From NCBI RefSeq assembly GCF_900108245.1, contig NZ_FNUY01000001.1:682001-746000 (forward strand): 64,000 bases of DNA. Reading direction: 5' to 3'. Source of the stretch: Allobosea lathyri (lineage in GTDB: Bacteria > Pseudomonadota > Alphaproteobacteria > Rhizobiales > Beijerinckiaceae). The position numbers and the translations under genes were made by a program. Below, one piece after another: positions 24,724 through 33,851 of this stretch (the stretch's first letter is position 1; every line of letters starts with the position of its first letter). Under the pieces are notes generated by a model. The model saw only the letters and a program-made list of their open reading frames with translations. It was not told where the DNA came from and ran no database searches.

Positions 24724-25500
24724 TCAGGGCGCGGTCGCCATTCCAGCGACCGCTGCCTGCAGGCGGGCGATGTCGGCCGTTGTCGAGAGGCGGTGATCGC
24801 CATCCTTGACCAGCGTGAGCACGGCCGGGTCGCTGCTTAGATGTTCCATCAGCTTGATGGCGTGCCGCCACGGCACATCCGGGTCACGCATGCCCTGGAG
24901 GATGTGAACCGGGCAGCCGGTCGCGATTTCACCCCCGAAAAGCAGGTGCCTGCGCCCGTCCTCGATCAGCGCCCGCGTGATCGGCGTGGGCTCGGGCGAG
25001 TATTCGGAGGGGCGCTGCCAGACGCCGTCGCGCAGGATCGTCTCGCGGATCGCATCGGGCATCTGCGCCCACATCAGCTCCTCGGAAAAGTCGACGGCCG
25101 GTGCGATCAGCACCAGCCCGGCGGGGGCGAGGCGGGTGCCGAGCAGATTTCGCGCCGCCAGCAGCGCGATCCAGCCGCCCATCGAGGAGCCGACGAGGAT
25201 AGGCCTTGCCCGGCAGTGAGCTCCAATGACGGCCAGCGCATCTTCGAGCCAGTGCGACAGCGTCCAGCGTGCAAAATCGCCGCCGCTCTCGCCATGGCCG
25301 GCATAATCGAAGCGCAGAAAGGTGCGGCCGGCGTCCGCAGCCCAGTCCGACAGAGCCTCGGCCTTGGTCGCGCGCATGTCGGAGCGGAAGCCGCCGAGCC
25401 AGACCACCGGCGCGCCTTCGCCGTCCTGCGCGAGCAAGGCGATGCGACGCTGATCGGTGCCTTCGCCAACCTCCAGCCATTGCGGGGCTTGTGGCTCCAC
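24724..25500 (-). CDS. Alpha/beta hydrolase (ABHD10-like)
   Basis: With the GTG start at 25500 the protein has 258 residues. It shows VVWLGGFRSDM as the oxyanion strand, FDYAGHGESGG, the nucleophile elbow GSSMGGW with Ser106, and a late GDHRLS histidine. This is the arrangement of ABHD10-type esterases and thioesterases, which cleave acyl glucuronides or S-acyl groups. The bacterial substrate is not known. The GTG is favoured over the upstream codon because AGGAG lies 7 nt before it. It converges with DUF1150, with only 7 nt between the stops. Confidence 0.85.
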   Translation of the reverse strand: MEPQAPQWLEVGEGTDQRRIALLAQDGEGAPVVWLGGFRSDMRATKAEALSDWAADAGRTFLRFDYAGHGESGGDFARWTLSHWLEDALAVIGAHCRARPILVGSSMGGWIALLAARNLLGTRLAPAGLVLIAPAVDFSEELMWAQMPDAIRETILRDGVWQRPSEYSPEPTPITRALIEDGRRHLLFGGEIATGCPVHILQGMRDPDVPWRHAIKLMEHLSSDPAVLTLVKDGDHRLSTTADIARLQAAVAGMATAP

Positions 25501-25652
25501 CTGAAATCTCCTGTGACGAATCTGCGTTGCGGGGCGAATATAGGCTGCGAGGCCGGAGTGCACGTGGTCTTACTGAAGCGCAGCTGAAAAGATCCAGACC
25601 GGCTTTTCGCCTGAATCGGGCTTTAGGCCAGACCGAACGAGTTTTTTGAAAC

Positions 25653-26876
25653 GTGAGCATGTCTTTCCAGCCAGGGGCGCATCTTTCGCTGCCATCGACC
25701 GAAACCCATCCGCTCAGCGGGCGGACGATCCTGCAGATCATTCCCGAGCTTGAGGCCGGTGGGGCCGAGCGCACGGCTGTCGACATCGCCAAGGGGCTGA
25801 CCGATGTCGGCGCTCGTGCGCTGGTCGCGACCGAAGGTGGGCGTCTCGTTGCCGAGCTGCAGGCCAAGGGCGGGGTCTGGCTGCCCTTTCCGGCGGCCTC
25901 GAAGAATCCCTTCGCCATGGCGCTCAATGTCCGCAGGCTGGTGCTGCTTTGCCGGCACGAGGGGGTCGAGCTGATTCATGCGCGCTCGCGAGCGCCGGCC
26001 TGGGTCGGCCTTGCGGCAGCGAAGGTTCTGAAGCTGCCCTTCGTCACCACCTATCACGGCTCCTATGCGAGCCGCTCCGGCGTCAAGACGCTCTATAATT
26101 CGGTGATGGCACGTGGCGATGTCGTGATCGCCAATTCCGCCTACACCGCCGAGTTGATCCTGGCGAAGCATGGTTTCGCCCATGAGCGCATTCGCGTCGT
26201 CAATCGCGGCACCAATTTTTCCGCCTTCGCGCCGGCCGTGGTCGGCGCCGACCGGGTGCAGGCATTGCGCAAGGCCTGGGGCATCGAACCCCATCAGCGC
26301 ATCGTGCTGCTGCCGGGCCGGCTGACCGGGTGGAAAGGCCAGCGCGTCCTGATCGAGGCCGCCCGCATCATGCGCGATGGCGGCGATACCGATACCGCCT
26401 TCATCCTGGCCGGAGATGCGCAGGGCCGGGACGGCTATGTCCGTGATCTCGACCAGCTGATCGCCAAGGCGGGGCTGGAAGCCCGCGTCAAGCGCGTCGG
26501 TCATTGCACCGACATGCCCGCCGCCATGCTCGCCGCTTCGGTCGTCACCGTCCCTTCGACCGAGCCGGAAGCTTTCGGCCGGGTCGCGGTCGAGGCTCAG
26601 GCCATGGGTGCGCCCGTGGTGGTGTCCGATTTGGGAGCGGTGCCCGAGACCGTGCTGGCTCCGCCGCAGACGAGCGCCAACGAGCGCACCGGCTGGCGCA
26701 TTCCGCCCGACGATGCAGCCGCGCTCGCAGCCGGCCTTGCCGAGGCCTTGGCCCTGAGACCGTCGGCGCGCGACGCTCTCGCCCGCCGCGCCCGCCAGCA
26801 TGTCGAGCGGCATTTCTCGCTGGAATCGATGGTGAGCGAGACGCTGGACGTTTATTGCGCCCTACTGGGTCGTTAA
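25653..26876 (+). CDS. Glycosyltransferase family 4
   Basis: The 407-residue enzyme has the GT-B fold of GT4. The N-terminal glycine-rich acceptor loop is IIPELEAGGAERT (about 29-41), and the C-terminal nucleotide-sugar site is EPEAFGRVAVEAQAMG with the E-x7-E pair. It most likely adds a sugar to a lipopolysaccharide or exopolysaccharide precursor at the inner membrane. There is no neighbouring polysaccharide cluster, so the acceptor cannot be named. It is transcribed alone, upstream of infC. Confidence 0.88.
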   Translation: MSMSFQPGAHLSLPSTETHPLSGRTILQIIPELEAGGAERTAVDIAKGLTDVGARALVATEGGRLVAELQAKGGVWLPFPAASKNPFAMALNVRRLVLLCRHEGVELIHARSRAPAWVGLAAAKVLKLPFVTTYHGSYASRSGVKTLYNSVMARGDVVIANSAYTAELILAKHGFAHERIRVVNRGTNFSAFAPAVVGADRVQALRKAWGIEPHQRIVLLPGRLTGWKGQRVLIEAARIMRDGGDTDTAFILAGDAQGRDGYVRDLDQLIAKAGLEARVKRVGHCTDMPAAMLAASVVTVPSTEPEAFGRVAVEAQAMGAPVVVSDLGAVPETVLAPPQTSANERTGWRIPPDDAAALAAGLAEALALRPSARDALARRARQHVERHFSLESMVSETLDVYCALLGR

Positions 26877-26996
26877 CTCCGCCTGAATCTGATAGAGGCT
26901 GACCGCTCCTGCCCACCGGTCGTTTCAGCCTCGTCCATTGACAACGCCCAACTTTGTGCAATGTGTCTGCCTACGGGCGCCTACAACGCCAATCAC

Positions 26997-27013
26997 AGGA
27001 GAATACCCCCATT
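26997..27013 (+). promoter_or_regulatory. Shine-Dalgarno and ATT start codon of infC
   Basis: AGGAG (26997-27001) is followed 9 nt later by ATT CGT CGT. No in-frame ATG, GTG or TTG is well placed for a ribosome site. ATT is the classical infC start, used for autorepression by IF-3, which rejects non-canonical starts. Confidence 0.85.
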
Positions 27014-27553
27014 CGTCGTCCTTTCCGCGCTGCCCCAACCCCGACCAAAGACGGCCCGCGTTCCAACCGCGATATTCGCGGCGTCCGCGATGTTCAGCTC
27101 ATCGACGATACCGGCGCCAACCGTGGCGTGGTCTCGTTCTTCGAGGCTTTGAAGATTGCTGAGGATGCTGGTCTCGACCTCGTCGAGATCTCCCCCAATT
27201 CTGAACCGCCGGTCTGCAAGATCCTCGACTACGGTCGCTTCCGCTTTCTGGAGCAGAAGAAGGCTGCCGAGGCGCGCAAGAAGCAGCGCACCATCGAGAT
27301 CAAGGAAATCAAGCTCCGACCGGGCATCGACAAGCACGACTACGAGGTCAAGATGAAGGCCATGCATGGCTTCTTCGAGGAAGGCGACAAGGTGAAGGTC
27401 ACCCTGCGCTTCCGCGGCCGTGAAATGGCTCACCAGGATCTCGGCGTGAAGGTGCTCGAGCGCGTCAAGGCCGATCTCGTCGACGTCGCCAAGGTCGAGA
27501 GCGACTGGCAGCTCGAGGGCCGCCAGATGGTGATGGTCCTCGCGCCCAAATAA
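27011..27553 (+). CDS. infC: Translation initiation factor IF-3, ATT start
   Basis: The 180-residue factor binds the 30S subunit and enforces start-codon choice. The N-domain ([41 protein letters not shown]) joins the C-domain ([34 protein letters not shown]) by a lysine-rich linker. Starting at the ATT gives [15 protein letters not shown], the normal alphaproteobacterial N-terminus. A strong terminator follows, so infC is cut off from rpmI-rplT, which lie 5.5 kb further on behind accessory genes. Confidence 0.96.
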   Translation: MRRPFRAAPTPTKDGPRSNRDIRGVRDVQLIDDTGANRGVVSFFEALKIAEDAGLDLVEISPNSEPPVCKILDYGRFRFLEQKKAAEARKKQRTIEIKEIKLRPGIDKHDYEVKMKAMHGFFEEGDKVKVTLRFRGREMAHQDLGVKVLERVKADLVDVAKVESDWQLEGRQMVMVLAPK

Positions 27554-27595
27554 AGGTCGCGTCGGGCGGTTGCCCGGCGCACTCATCCGATTCGT

Positions 27596-27626
27596 AAAAA
27601 GGCCCGGCACAGCGCCGGGCCTTTTT
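27596..27626. terminator. Bidirectional terminator between infC and the BKACE gene
   Basis: AAAAAGGCCCGGC (27596-27608) pairs with GCCGGGCCTTTTT (27614-27626). The T run on the plus strand serves infC, and the A run serves the convergent gene ending at 27637. Confidence 0.92.
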
Positions 27627-27636
27627 GTTTTTGCGC

Positions 27637-28461
27637 TCAGGCAGCGAGGCCGAGCAGTGCCCGCGCTTCCGCTGCCGTTGCCGGCCGCCGGCCGTATTCG
27701 GGGCAGAGCTCGACGATGCGTTTCACCAGCGCCGCGTTCGAGGGTGCGAGCGTGTCGCGGTCGAGCCGGACATTGTCTTCGAGCCCGGTGCGGCAATGGC
27801 CGCCGAGTTCGAGCGACCAGCGGTTGAGGGTGATCTGGTCGCGCCCGATGCCGGCTCCGGTCCAGGTCGCGTCCGGCGCAAGCCGCTTCAGCGTCGCGAT
27901 GTAGAACTCGAACACCGCGCGATCGACCGGCATGGCGTTCTTCACGCCCATCACGAACTGCACATGCAGCGGCCCTCTGATCGCGCCCGCCACCTGCATC
28001 TCGACGGCCTTGAAGATCATCGAAAGGTCGAAGGACTCGATCTCGGGCTTGACGCCATGGGTCAGCATCTCGGCGGCCAGCCAATCGACGAGATCTGGGC
28101 TGTTCTCGTAAATGCGCGTCGGGAAATTGCAGGAGCCGGTGGAGAGCGAAGCCATTTCGGGCTTGAGCTGGATCATGCCGCCGCGCTCGCGGCCCGCGCC
28201 GGAACGACCGCCGGTCGAGAACTGCACGATCAGGCCGGGGCAGTGCTTGCGCAGGCCGTCCAGCAGCAGCGCGAAACGGCCGGGGTCGGAGGTCGGCATG
28301 CCCTCGTCGTTGCGCACATGGCAATGGGCCAGCGTCGCGCCGGCCTCGAACGCCTCCTGCGTGGATTCGACCTGTTCCGAAATCGAGATCGGCACGGCCG
28401 GATTATCGCGTTTGGTCGGGAGCGAACCGGTGATGGCGACGGTGATGATGCAGGGTGTCAT
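27637..28461 (-). CDS. BKACE family beta-keto acid cleavage enzyme
   Basis: The 274-residue TIM-barrel enzyme belongs to the 3-keto-5-aminohexanoate cleavage (Kce/DUF849) family, which condenses a beta-keto acid with acetyl-CoA to give a new CoA ester and acetoacetate. Zinc ligands His46 and His48 lie in AHCHVR and the substrate strand VQFSTGGRSG is intact. The family is large and its substrates vary (carnitine, lysine and beta-keto acids), so the substrate here is open. It lies 67 nt downstream of the TetR gene on the same strand and may share its transcript and regulator. ATG 28461 is preferred over the longer frame because the barrel's first strand begins there. Confidence 0.88.
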   Translation of the reverse strand: MTPCIITVAITGSLPTKRDNPAVPISISEQVESTQEAFEAGATLAHCHVRNDEGMPTSDPGRFALLLDGLRKHCPGLIVQFSTGGRSGAGRERGGMIQLKPEMASLSTGSCNFPTRIYENSPDLVDWLAAEMLTHGVKPEIESFDLSMIFKAVEMQVAGAIRGPLHVQFVMGVKNAMPVDRAVFEFYIATLKRLAPDATWTGAGIGRDQITLNRWSLELGGHCRTGLEDNVRLDRDTLAPSNAALVKRIVELCPEYGRRPATAAEARALLGLAA

Positions 28462-28528
28462 GGGCTTCTCGCTCAGCGCTGGTCGTGCCGGGATTAAGGC
28501 CCGTCGAGGTGCCGTTACGCAAGCCTCC

Positions 28529-29134
28529 TCAGTGGGCCTGTGTCGGTTGGAGCAGAAGACCGTCGAGCATGACGTTGAAGGCAGCGATCGCCTTGCGCGA
28601 GACGGCCTGCGGGTCTGACGCATGGGCGATCCATTGCGCCGCATGCTGTGTCGCGCCCATCACGAGCCTTGCTGCTGCCTCCGGATCGACGGGCACGATG
28701 ATGCCCGCCTTGGCGAGCCTGCCGATATCGTCGGTCATCGAGCGGATGCAGGCGTTCTGGATCGGCCAGTTCCAGGGATCGCCGAGCACGGCAGGCCCAT
28801 CACGCAGCACGATGCGCTGGATCTCCGGTTCGAGCGCCATCTCGATATAGGCCGCGCACTCGTCGCGGAAGCCGGTCCAGGCGTCTGCAGCGCCGTGGGA
28901 GACGGCACGAAGCCGCACGGTCATTTCCGCATCGACCTGATCGATGACGGCGACGAGCAGCCCCTTCTTGTCGCCGAAATGGTGATAAAGCGCGCCGCGG
29001 GTCAACCCTGCTGCATGCGTCAGCTCATCCATTGAAGCTTCGGCGTAGCCGACCGTTCCGAAGGCATGGCGGGCGGCAGAGATCAGCCGGGCGCGGGTTT
29101 CCGCGATCATATCGGCGCGTGGCTTGCGGGCCAT
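28529..29134 (-). CDS. TetR/AcrR family repressor
   Basis: The 201-residue protein has an N-terminal TetR DNA-binding domain (LISAARHAFGTVGYAEASMDELTHAAGLTRGALYHHFGDKKGL, split by the usual helix turns) and a ligand-binding C-terminal half with a QHAAQWIAHASD helix. It is divergent from an MFS transporter. The 106 nt between them hold three copies of a 17-nt palindrome, so it probably represses both itself and the transporter. The likely inducer is a substrate of the transporter or of the downstream BKACE enzyme. Confidence 0.9.
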   Translation of the reverse strand: MARKPRADMIAETRARLISAARHAFGTVGYAEASMDELTHAAGLTRGALYHHFGDKKGLLVAVIDQVDAEMTVRLRAVSHGAADAWTGFRDECAAYIEMALEPEIQRIVLRDGPAVLGDPWNWPIQNACIRSMTDDIGRLAKAGIIVPVDPEAAARLVMGATQHAAQWIAHASDPQAVSRKAIAAFNVMLDGLLLQPTQAH

Positions 29135-29153
29135 TCATGCCTCTTTCACATTG

Positions 29154-29222
29154 ACATACGCAGCGTATGTTAATTGACATGCGCTGCGTATGCAATTAGT
29201 CATTAGCATACGCTGCGTATGT
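29154..29222. promoter_or_regulatory. Three TetR operators in the tetR-MFS divergent promoter
   Basis: ACATACGCAGCGTATGT (29154-29170), ACATGCGCTGCGTATGC (29177-29193) and GCATACGCTGCGTATGT (29206-29222) share the palindrome CATACGCWGCGTATG. Centres are 23 and 29 nt apart. A TTGACAT word overlaps the first and second sites, so repression by promoter occlusion is plausible. Confidence 0.85.
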
Positions 29223-29240
29223 AAGCGGCGTTTTGCCTCA

Positions 29241-30467
29241 ATGAAGATCGCTGCAATGGCCAATCCCTATCTCGAGCTCTTCAAGGCGCCTGGCGCCATC
29301 GCGTTCTCATCCGCCGGCTTCGTGGCCCGCCTGCCGGTCTCCATGGTGACGCTGGGCATCGTCACCATGATCTCGCAGGCGCGCGGGGAGTACTGGTTGG
29401 CCGGCGCGGTTGCTGCATCCTTCGCGCTCGCCAATGCGATGATCGCGCCGCAGGTTTCGCGCCTGGTCGATCGTCACGGCCAGCGCCGCGTGCTGATTCC
29501 CGCCGCTATCGCCGCTGTGCTCGCTTTGTCGGGCCTGATGCTTGCGACGCGGCTCGACGCGCCGGTCTGGCTGCTTTTCGCCTGCGCTTTCCTGTCCGGC
29601 GCGATGCCCAGCATCGGTGCAATGGTCAGGGCGCGCTGGACCGAACTCTACCGCGATACGCCGAAGCTGCGGACTGCCTTCGCCTTCGAATCGGTCGTGG
29701 ACGAGCTGATCTTCATGGTCGGCCCGATCGTCGCCATCGGGCTGAGCGTCACCTTCTTCCCGGAAGCCGGTCCCCTGGCCGCGACCCTGTTCTTTGCCAC
29801 GGGAGCCGTCCTGTTCTGTGCGCAGCGTCGGACTGAACCGGCAGTGCGCGTACGGGATGTGCGCGACGACGGGTCTGTGATCCGGCTCCGCCCGATGCAG
29901 GTCATCGCCCTCGTCATGGTGGCGATCGGCGCGATCTTCGGCACGTCCGAAGTGACGGCCGTTGCCTTCGCCGAGGCGCAGGGACAGAAGGTGGCGGCAA
30001 GCCTCGTTCTGGCAAGCTATGCGGCGGGTTCGCTGGTCGTCGGGCTGATATTCGGCACGCTGAAGCTGCGGGCGTCCCTGGCGACGCAATTTCTTGCTGC
30101 GATCATGCTCGCGGCGGCGACGACACTGCCGCTCTTGGCGATCGACGGGCTGGTTTCGCTGGCAGCCGTCCTTTTCCTCGCTGGAGCGTCGGTTTCGCCG
30201 ACCATCATCATCGCGATGGGGCTGGTCGAGCGGATCGTGCCGCCATCCAAGCTTACGGAAGGCATTACCTGGGCGATGACCGGCATTGGCGTCGGCATGG
30301 CCTTGGGATCGTCTGCTTCGGGGTGGCTGATCGATACCTTCGGTGCCCCTAGCGGCTTCTGGGTGTCCGTAGCGGGCGGCGGCGTGGCGCTGGCGATCGC
30401 GCTGCTGGGCTATCGCAGTTTAAGTGGAGAAACCCGCAGCGTCGCGACCTGCGACGCCGCGGCATAG
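29241..30467 (+). CDS. MFS transporter under TetR control
   Basis: The roughly 408-residue inner-membrane protein has 12 helices in two halves, with the MFS loop motif SRLVDRHGQRRVL between helices 2 and 3. It is probably an exporter of a toxic or signalling compound, judged only from the divergent TetR gene. ATG 29241 and ATG 29256 are both possible; neither has a strong ribosome site. Its TAG stop (30465-30467) is the first three bases of a two-hairpin repeat element. Confidence 0.87.
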   Translation: MKIAAMANPYLELFKAPGAIAFSSAGFVARLPVSMVTLGIVTMISQARGEYWLAGAVAASFALANAMIAPQVSRLVDRHGQRRVLIPAAIAAVLALSGLMLATRLDAPVWLLFACAFLSGAMPSIGAMVRARWTELYRDTPKLRTAFAFESVVDELIFMVGPIVAIGLSVTFFPEAGPLAATLFFATGAVLFCAQRRTEPAVRVRDVRDDGSVIRLRPMQVIALVMVAIGAIFGTSEVTAVAFAEAQGQKVAASLVLASYAAGSLVVGLIFGTLKLRASLATQFLAAIMLAAATTLPLLAIDGLVSLAAVLFLAGASVSPTIIIAMGLVERIVPPSKLTEGITWAMTGIGVGMALGSSASGWLIDTFGAPSGFWVSVAGGGVALAIALLGYRSLSGETRSVATCDAAA

Positions 30468-30570
30468 AGCATCGGCCCGAAAAGTGTAAAGCGGTTTTCG
30501 GAGAAAAGCCGATGCAAAATCAAAGACCTACACGATCGGCCCGAATATAGTATTCGGGCCGATCGTGTAG
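30465..30570 (+). repeat. Two-hairpin composite repeat (plus orientation)
   Basis: It begins TAGAGCATCGGCCCGAAAAG, closes hairpin 1 at AAAAGCCGATGC, continues with AAAATCAAAGA and forms hairpin 2 as CTACACGATCGGCCCGAATA facing TATTCGGGCCGATCGTGTAG. The second hairpin is a perfect palindrome in this copy. The first TAG is the stop of the MFS gene. Confidence 0.9.
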
Positions 30571-30609
30571 TCAAAGGGATGGTGAGAGCAGGGCTTGGCT
30601 CACCGAGCC

Positions 30610-31605
<996 letters not shown>

Positions 31606-31682
31606 CACGGGCTCCTCTGCTGTGATGGCCGGGAAATGGGGCCGATCTCGCCGTTCGATAATTGGCTTGAACTCGCACGCTC

Positions 31683-31701
31683 TGATCTATGAAATAGATC
31701 A
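31683..31701. promoter_or_regulatory. Palindrome in the AKR-LysR divergent promoter
   Basis: TGATCTATGAAATAGATCA is a perfect 8-bp inverted repeat with a 3-nt centre, ending one base before the LysR start codon. It is a candidate autoregulatory or activator site for the LysR protein. Confidence 0.65.
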
Positions 31702-32595
31702 ATGAATCGAAGCTATCTCTCCCAGCTGGTCGTTCTCGCGGCGGTCGCCCGCAATGGCGGCTTTCGTGGTGCGGCGAAGGAACTGGGCATAGCGCCCTCG
31801 GCTATCAGCCACGCGGTGTCCGCGCTGGAGAGCAGCCTCGGCGTGCGGCTGCTGGCGCGTACCACGCGTAGCGTCGCGCCGACCGAGGCCGGCGCTCAGC
31901 TTCTGGAACGGCTGGGCCCAGCGCTGTCCGAGATCGATCTGGCATTGGAGGCGGCCATCGGCTCGCGCGATGAGCCCGCCGGCAATCTCCGGCTGACCGT
32001 GCCACGCACGGCCGCCCATACTGTGCTGGAGCCGAAACTTGGCGCCTTCGCCGCCGCCTTTCCCGAGATCGTGCTGGACGTCGTCATCGAGGACAGGTTC
32101 ACCGATGTCGTCGAGGGGGGCTTCGACGCCGGCGTCAGGCTTGGCGAGAGCCTGCAGCGCGACATGATCGCGGTGCGCATCGGGCCGCCGATTCGTTTCG
32201 CGGCTGTCGCCGCGCCATCCTACTTCGCTTCAAGGCCCCGGCCAGCGACGCCGCAGGATCTGGCGGGCCATCGCTGCATTCGCTTTCGCTTCGCCAGCGG
32301 GGTGATCTATCGCTGGGAGTTCGAGAAGGACGGCGTCGTCGTTGAGCCGCAGGTCGAGGGACCGCTGATCCTGAGCGTGGACCACGGCATCGTGCAGGCA
32401 GCGATCGACGGCGCCGGAATCGCCTTCCTGTTCGAGGACTATGCCCGCGACGCGATCGCGGATGGCAGGCTGGTCCGCGTGCTCGAAGACTGGTGCCAAC
32501 CCTTCGACGGCTTCCACGTCTATTATCCCAGCCGTCGCCAGATGCGCCCGGCGCTGCGCGCCTTCATCGACTTCTTTCGATACGGCGCTGGGTAG
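31702..32595 (+). CDS. LysR family regulator, divergent from aldo/keto reductase
   Basis: The 297-residue protein has the LysR winged helix (LVVLAAVARNGGFRGAAKELGIAPSAISHAVSALE) and a CrgA-like effector domain (EPAGNLRLTVPRTAAH, EDRFTDVVEGGFDAGVRLG). This subgroup usually sits beside a reductase that it activates, as here. The ATG at 31702 directly abuts a palindrome, so binding there would block its own translation start region. Confidence 0.92.
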   Translation: MNRSYLSQLVVLAAVARNGGFRGAAKELGIAPSAISHAVSALESSLGVRLLARTTRSVAPTEAGAQLLERLGPALSEIDLALEAAIGSRDEPAGNLRLTVPRTAAHTVLEPKLGAFAAAFPEIVLDVVIEDRFTDVVEGGFDAGVRLGESLQRDMIAVRIGPPIRFAAVAAPSYFASRPRPATPQDLAGHRCIRFRFASGVIYRWEFEKDGVVVEPQVEGPLILSVDHGIVQAAIDGAGIAFLFEDYARDAIADGRLVRVLEDWCQPFDGFHVYYPSRRQMRPALRAFIDFFRYGAG

Positions 32596-33014
32596 GCTGT
32601 ACTGCCGGGGATGCGGATGATTTCGCTGGCGAAGTGTGTGTCCTCGGCTCGATAGTGCCTGAGCGACATGGTGGAGTGGGACATGGACATGAACATGTCA
32701 GCACCGTCACGGCTCCGCGCTTGAAAGGCCGATAGGCAGCGCTCCTTCGAGACAAGGCAGCGTCGTGGCAGGTTGGATTGCCTGCGATCGGCGATCTGCC
32801 GCGTGCCGCACAGGGGCGCTGCAGGCTGGATTGAGCGATCCGGACATGGGCTCGCTTGCCACCACCTGCCTTTTCTGTCATATGCCCGGCCTTCGATCGC
32901 CCGGCTGATAAGGGCTGCCGTGGCGGTCGTGCTTTGCTTCCCCAAGAACCATTCTTGAACAAGCAAAAATGAAGCGGCGCATTGTTCGCGTCCGCGACCC
33001 ATTGAGGAGTTGAA
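32596..33014. other. Non-coding interval before rpmI
   Basis: This 419-nt stretch has no convincing gene and should contain the rpmI-rplT promoter. CAAGAACCATTCTTG (32943-32957) is a perfect 6-3-6 palindrome about 57 nt before rpmI. A cluster of GACATGG/CATGGACATGAACATGTC words lies at about 32672-32700. I could not recognise a ribosomal-protein leader structure. Confidence 0.5.
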
Positions 33015-33215
33015 ATGCCCAAGATCAAGACGAAGTCGAGCGCCAAGAAGCGCTTCAAGATCACCGGAACCGGCAAGGTGCTCTACGCACAGGCTGGCAA
33101 GCGTCACGGGATGATCAAGCGGACCAACAAGCAGCTCCGCAATCACCGCGGCACCAACGTTCTCTTCGAGGGCGATGCGGCCAACGTGAAGAAATATTTC
33201 CTCCCCAACGGCTGA
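33015..33215 (+). CDS. rpmI: 50S ribosomal protein L35
   Basis: The 66-residue basic protein begins [21 protein letters not shown] and ends [10 protein letters not shown], as in all L35 proteins. GAGGAG lies 6-7 nt before the ATG. It is followed by rplT after 28 nt and is co-transcribed with it. Its usual upstream partner infC is displaced 5.5 kb away. Confidence 0.97.
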   Translation: MPKIKTKSSAKKRFKITGTGKVLYAQAGKRHGMIKRTNKQLRNHRGTNVLFEGDAANVKKYFLPNG

Positions 33216-33243
33216 CGCCCCCTAACCTTTCCGGAGATCACAC

Positions 33244-33618
33244 ATGGCTCGCGTGAAACGGGGCGTAACGTCCCACGCCAAGCATAAAAAGACACTCAAG
33301 GCTGCGAAGGGTTTTTACGGCCGTCGCAAGAATACGATCCGCGCCGCCAAGGCGGCTGTCGATCGCTCGATGCAATACGCCTATCGCGACCGCAAGAACC
33401 GGAAGCGCTCGTTCCGCGCGCTCTGGATCCAGCGTCTGAACGCGGCAGTGCGTGAGCATGGCCTTGTCTACTCGATGTTCATCAACGGCCTTGCCAAGGC
33501 TGGTATCGAACTCGACCGCAAGACCCTGTCGGCAATGGCGATCGACGACGCAACGGCGTTCACCGCCGTGGTCGATACGGTCAAGGCCGCGCTTGCGGCC
33601 GAAGCCAAGGCCGCCTGA
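33244..33618 (+). CDS. rplT: 50S ribosomal protein L20
   Basis: The 124-residue protein has the long basic N-terminal extension ([28 protein letters not shown]) that threads into 23S rRNA and the globular C-terminal half ([20 protein letters not shown]). L20 is needed early in 50S assembly and in some bacteria represses its own operon. CCGGAGA precedes the ATG. A strong terminator follows, so the downstream pheST genes form another unit. Confidence 0.97.
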   Translation: MARVKRGVTSHAKHKKTLKAAKGFYGRRKNTIRAAKAAVDRSMQYAYRDRKNRKRSFRALWIQRLNAAVREHGLVYSMFINGLAKAGIELDRKTLSAMAIDDATAFTAVVDTVKAALAAEAKAA

Positions 33619-33648
33619 GGCGACCCACGCTCTTTATGGATAAGAAAT

Positions 33649-33675
33649 AGGCCGGCAGCGATGCCGGCCTTTTTT
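33649..33675 (+). terminator. Rho-independent terminator of rpmI-rplT
   Basis: AGGCCGGC (33649-33656) pairs with GCCGGCCT (33663-33670) around 6 nt, followed by TTTTT. Confidence 0.93.
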
Positions 33676-33710
33676 CATGTCTGGAGCATGCTGTATCTGC
33701 TCGGAACCAC

Positions 33711-33850
33711 CACGTCATCCCGGATCGCCGCCGCTTCGCGGCTTGTCCGGGCTGACGATGTGTTTTCCGTGAAAGTCGGAACGCGCCACGTCGATGTATG
33801 AACCTGTGGCGCGTCCCGGAATGACGGCAGTACCCCGTCATTCCGGCTTG
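33711..33850. repeat. Intergenic GTCATCCCGG palindromic repeat
   Basis: CACGTCATCCCGGATCGCC with GGCTTGTCCGGGCTGACG and a second half CGTCCCGGAATGACG / CGTCATTCCGGCTTGATCACG make two nested inverted repeats. The family also occurs at 16197-16301, 41268-41358 and 49514-49628. It ends just before the stop of the LOG-family gene. Confidence 0.8.
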
Positions 33851-33851
33851 A

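Noticed and set aside
32596-33014. Small open frames before rpmI
   Set aside because: They lack ribosome sites and conserved features, and run opposite or across the probable rpmI promoter.
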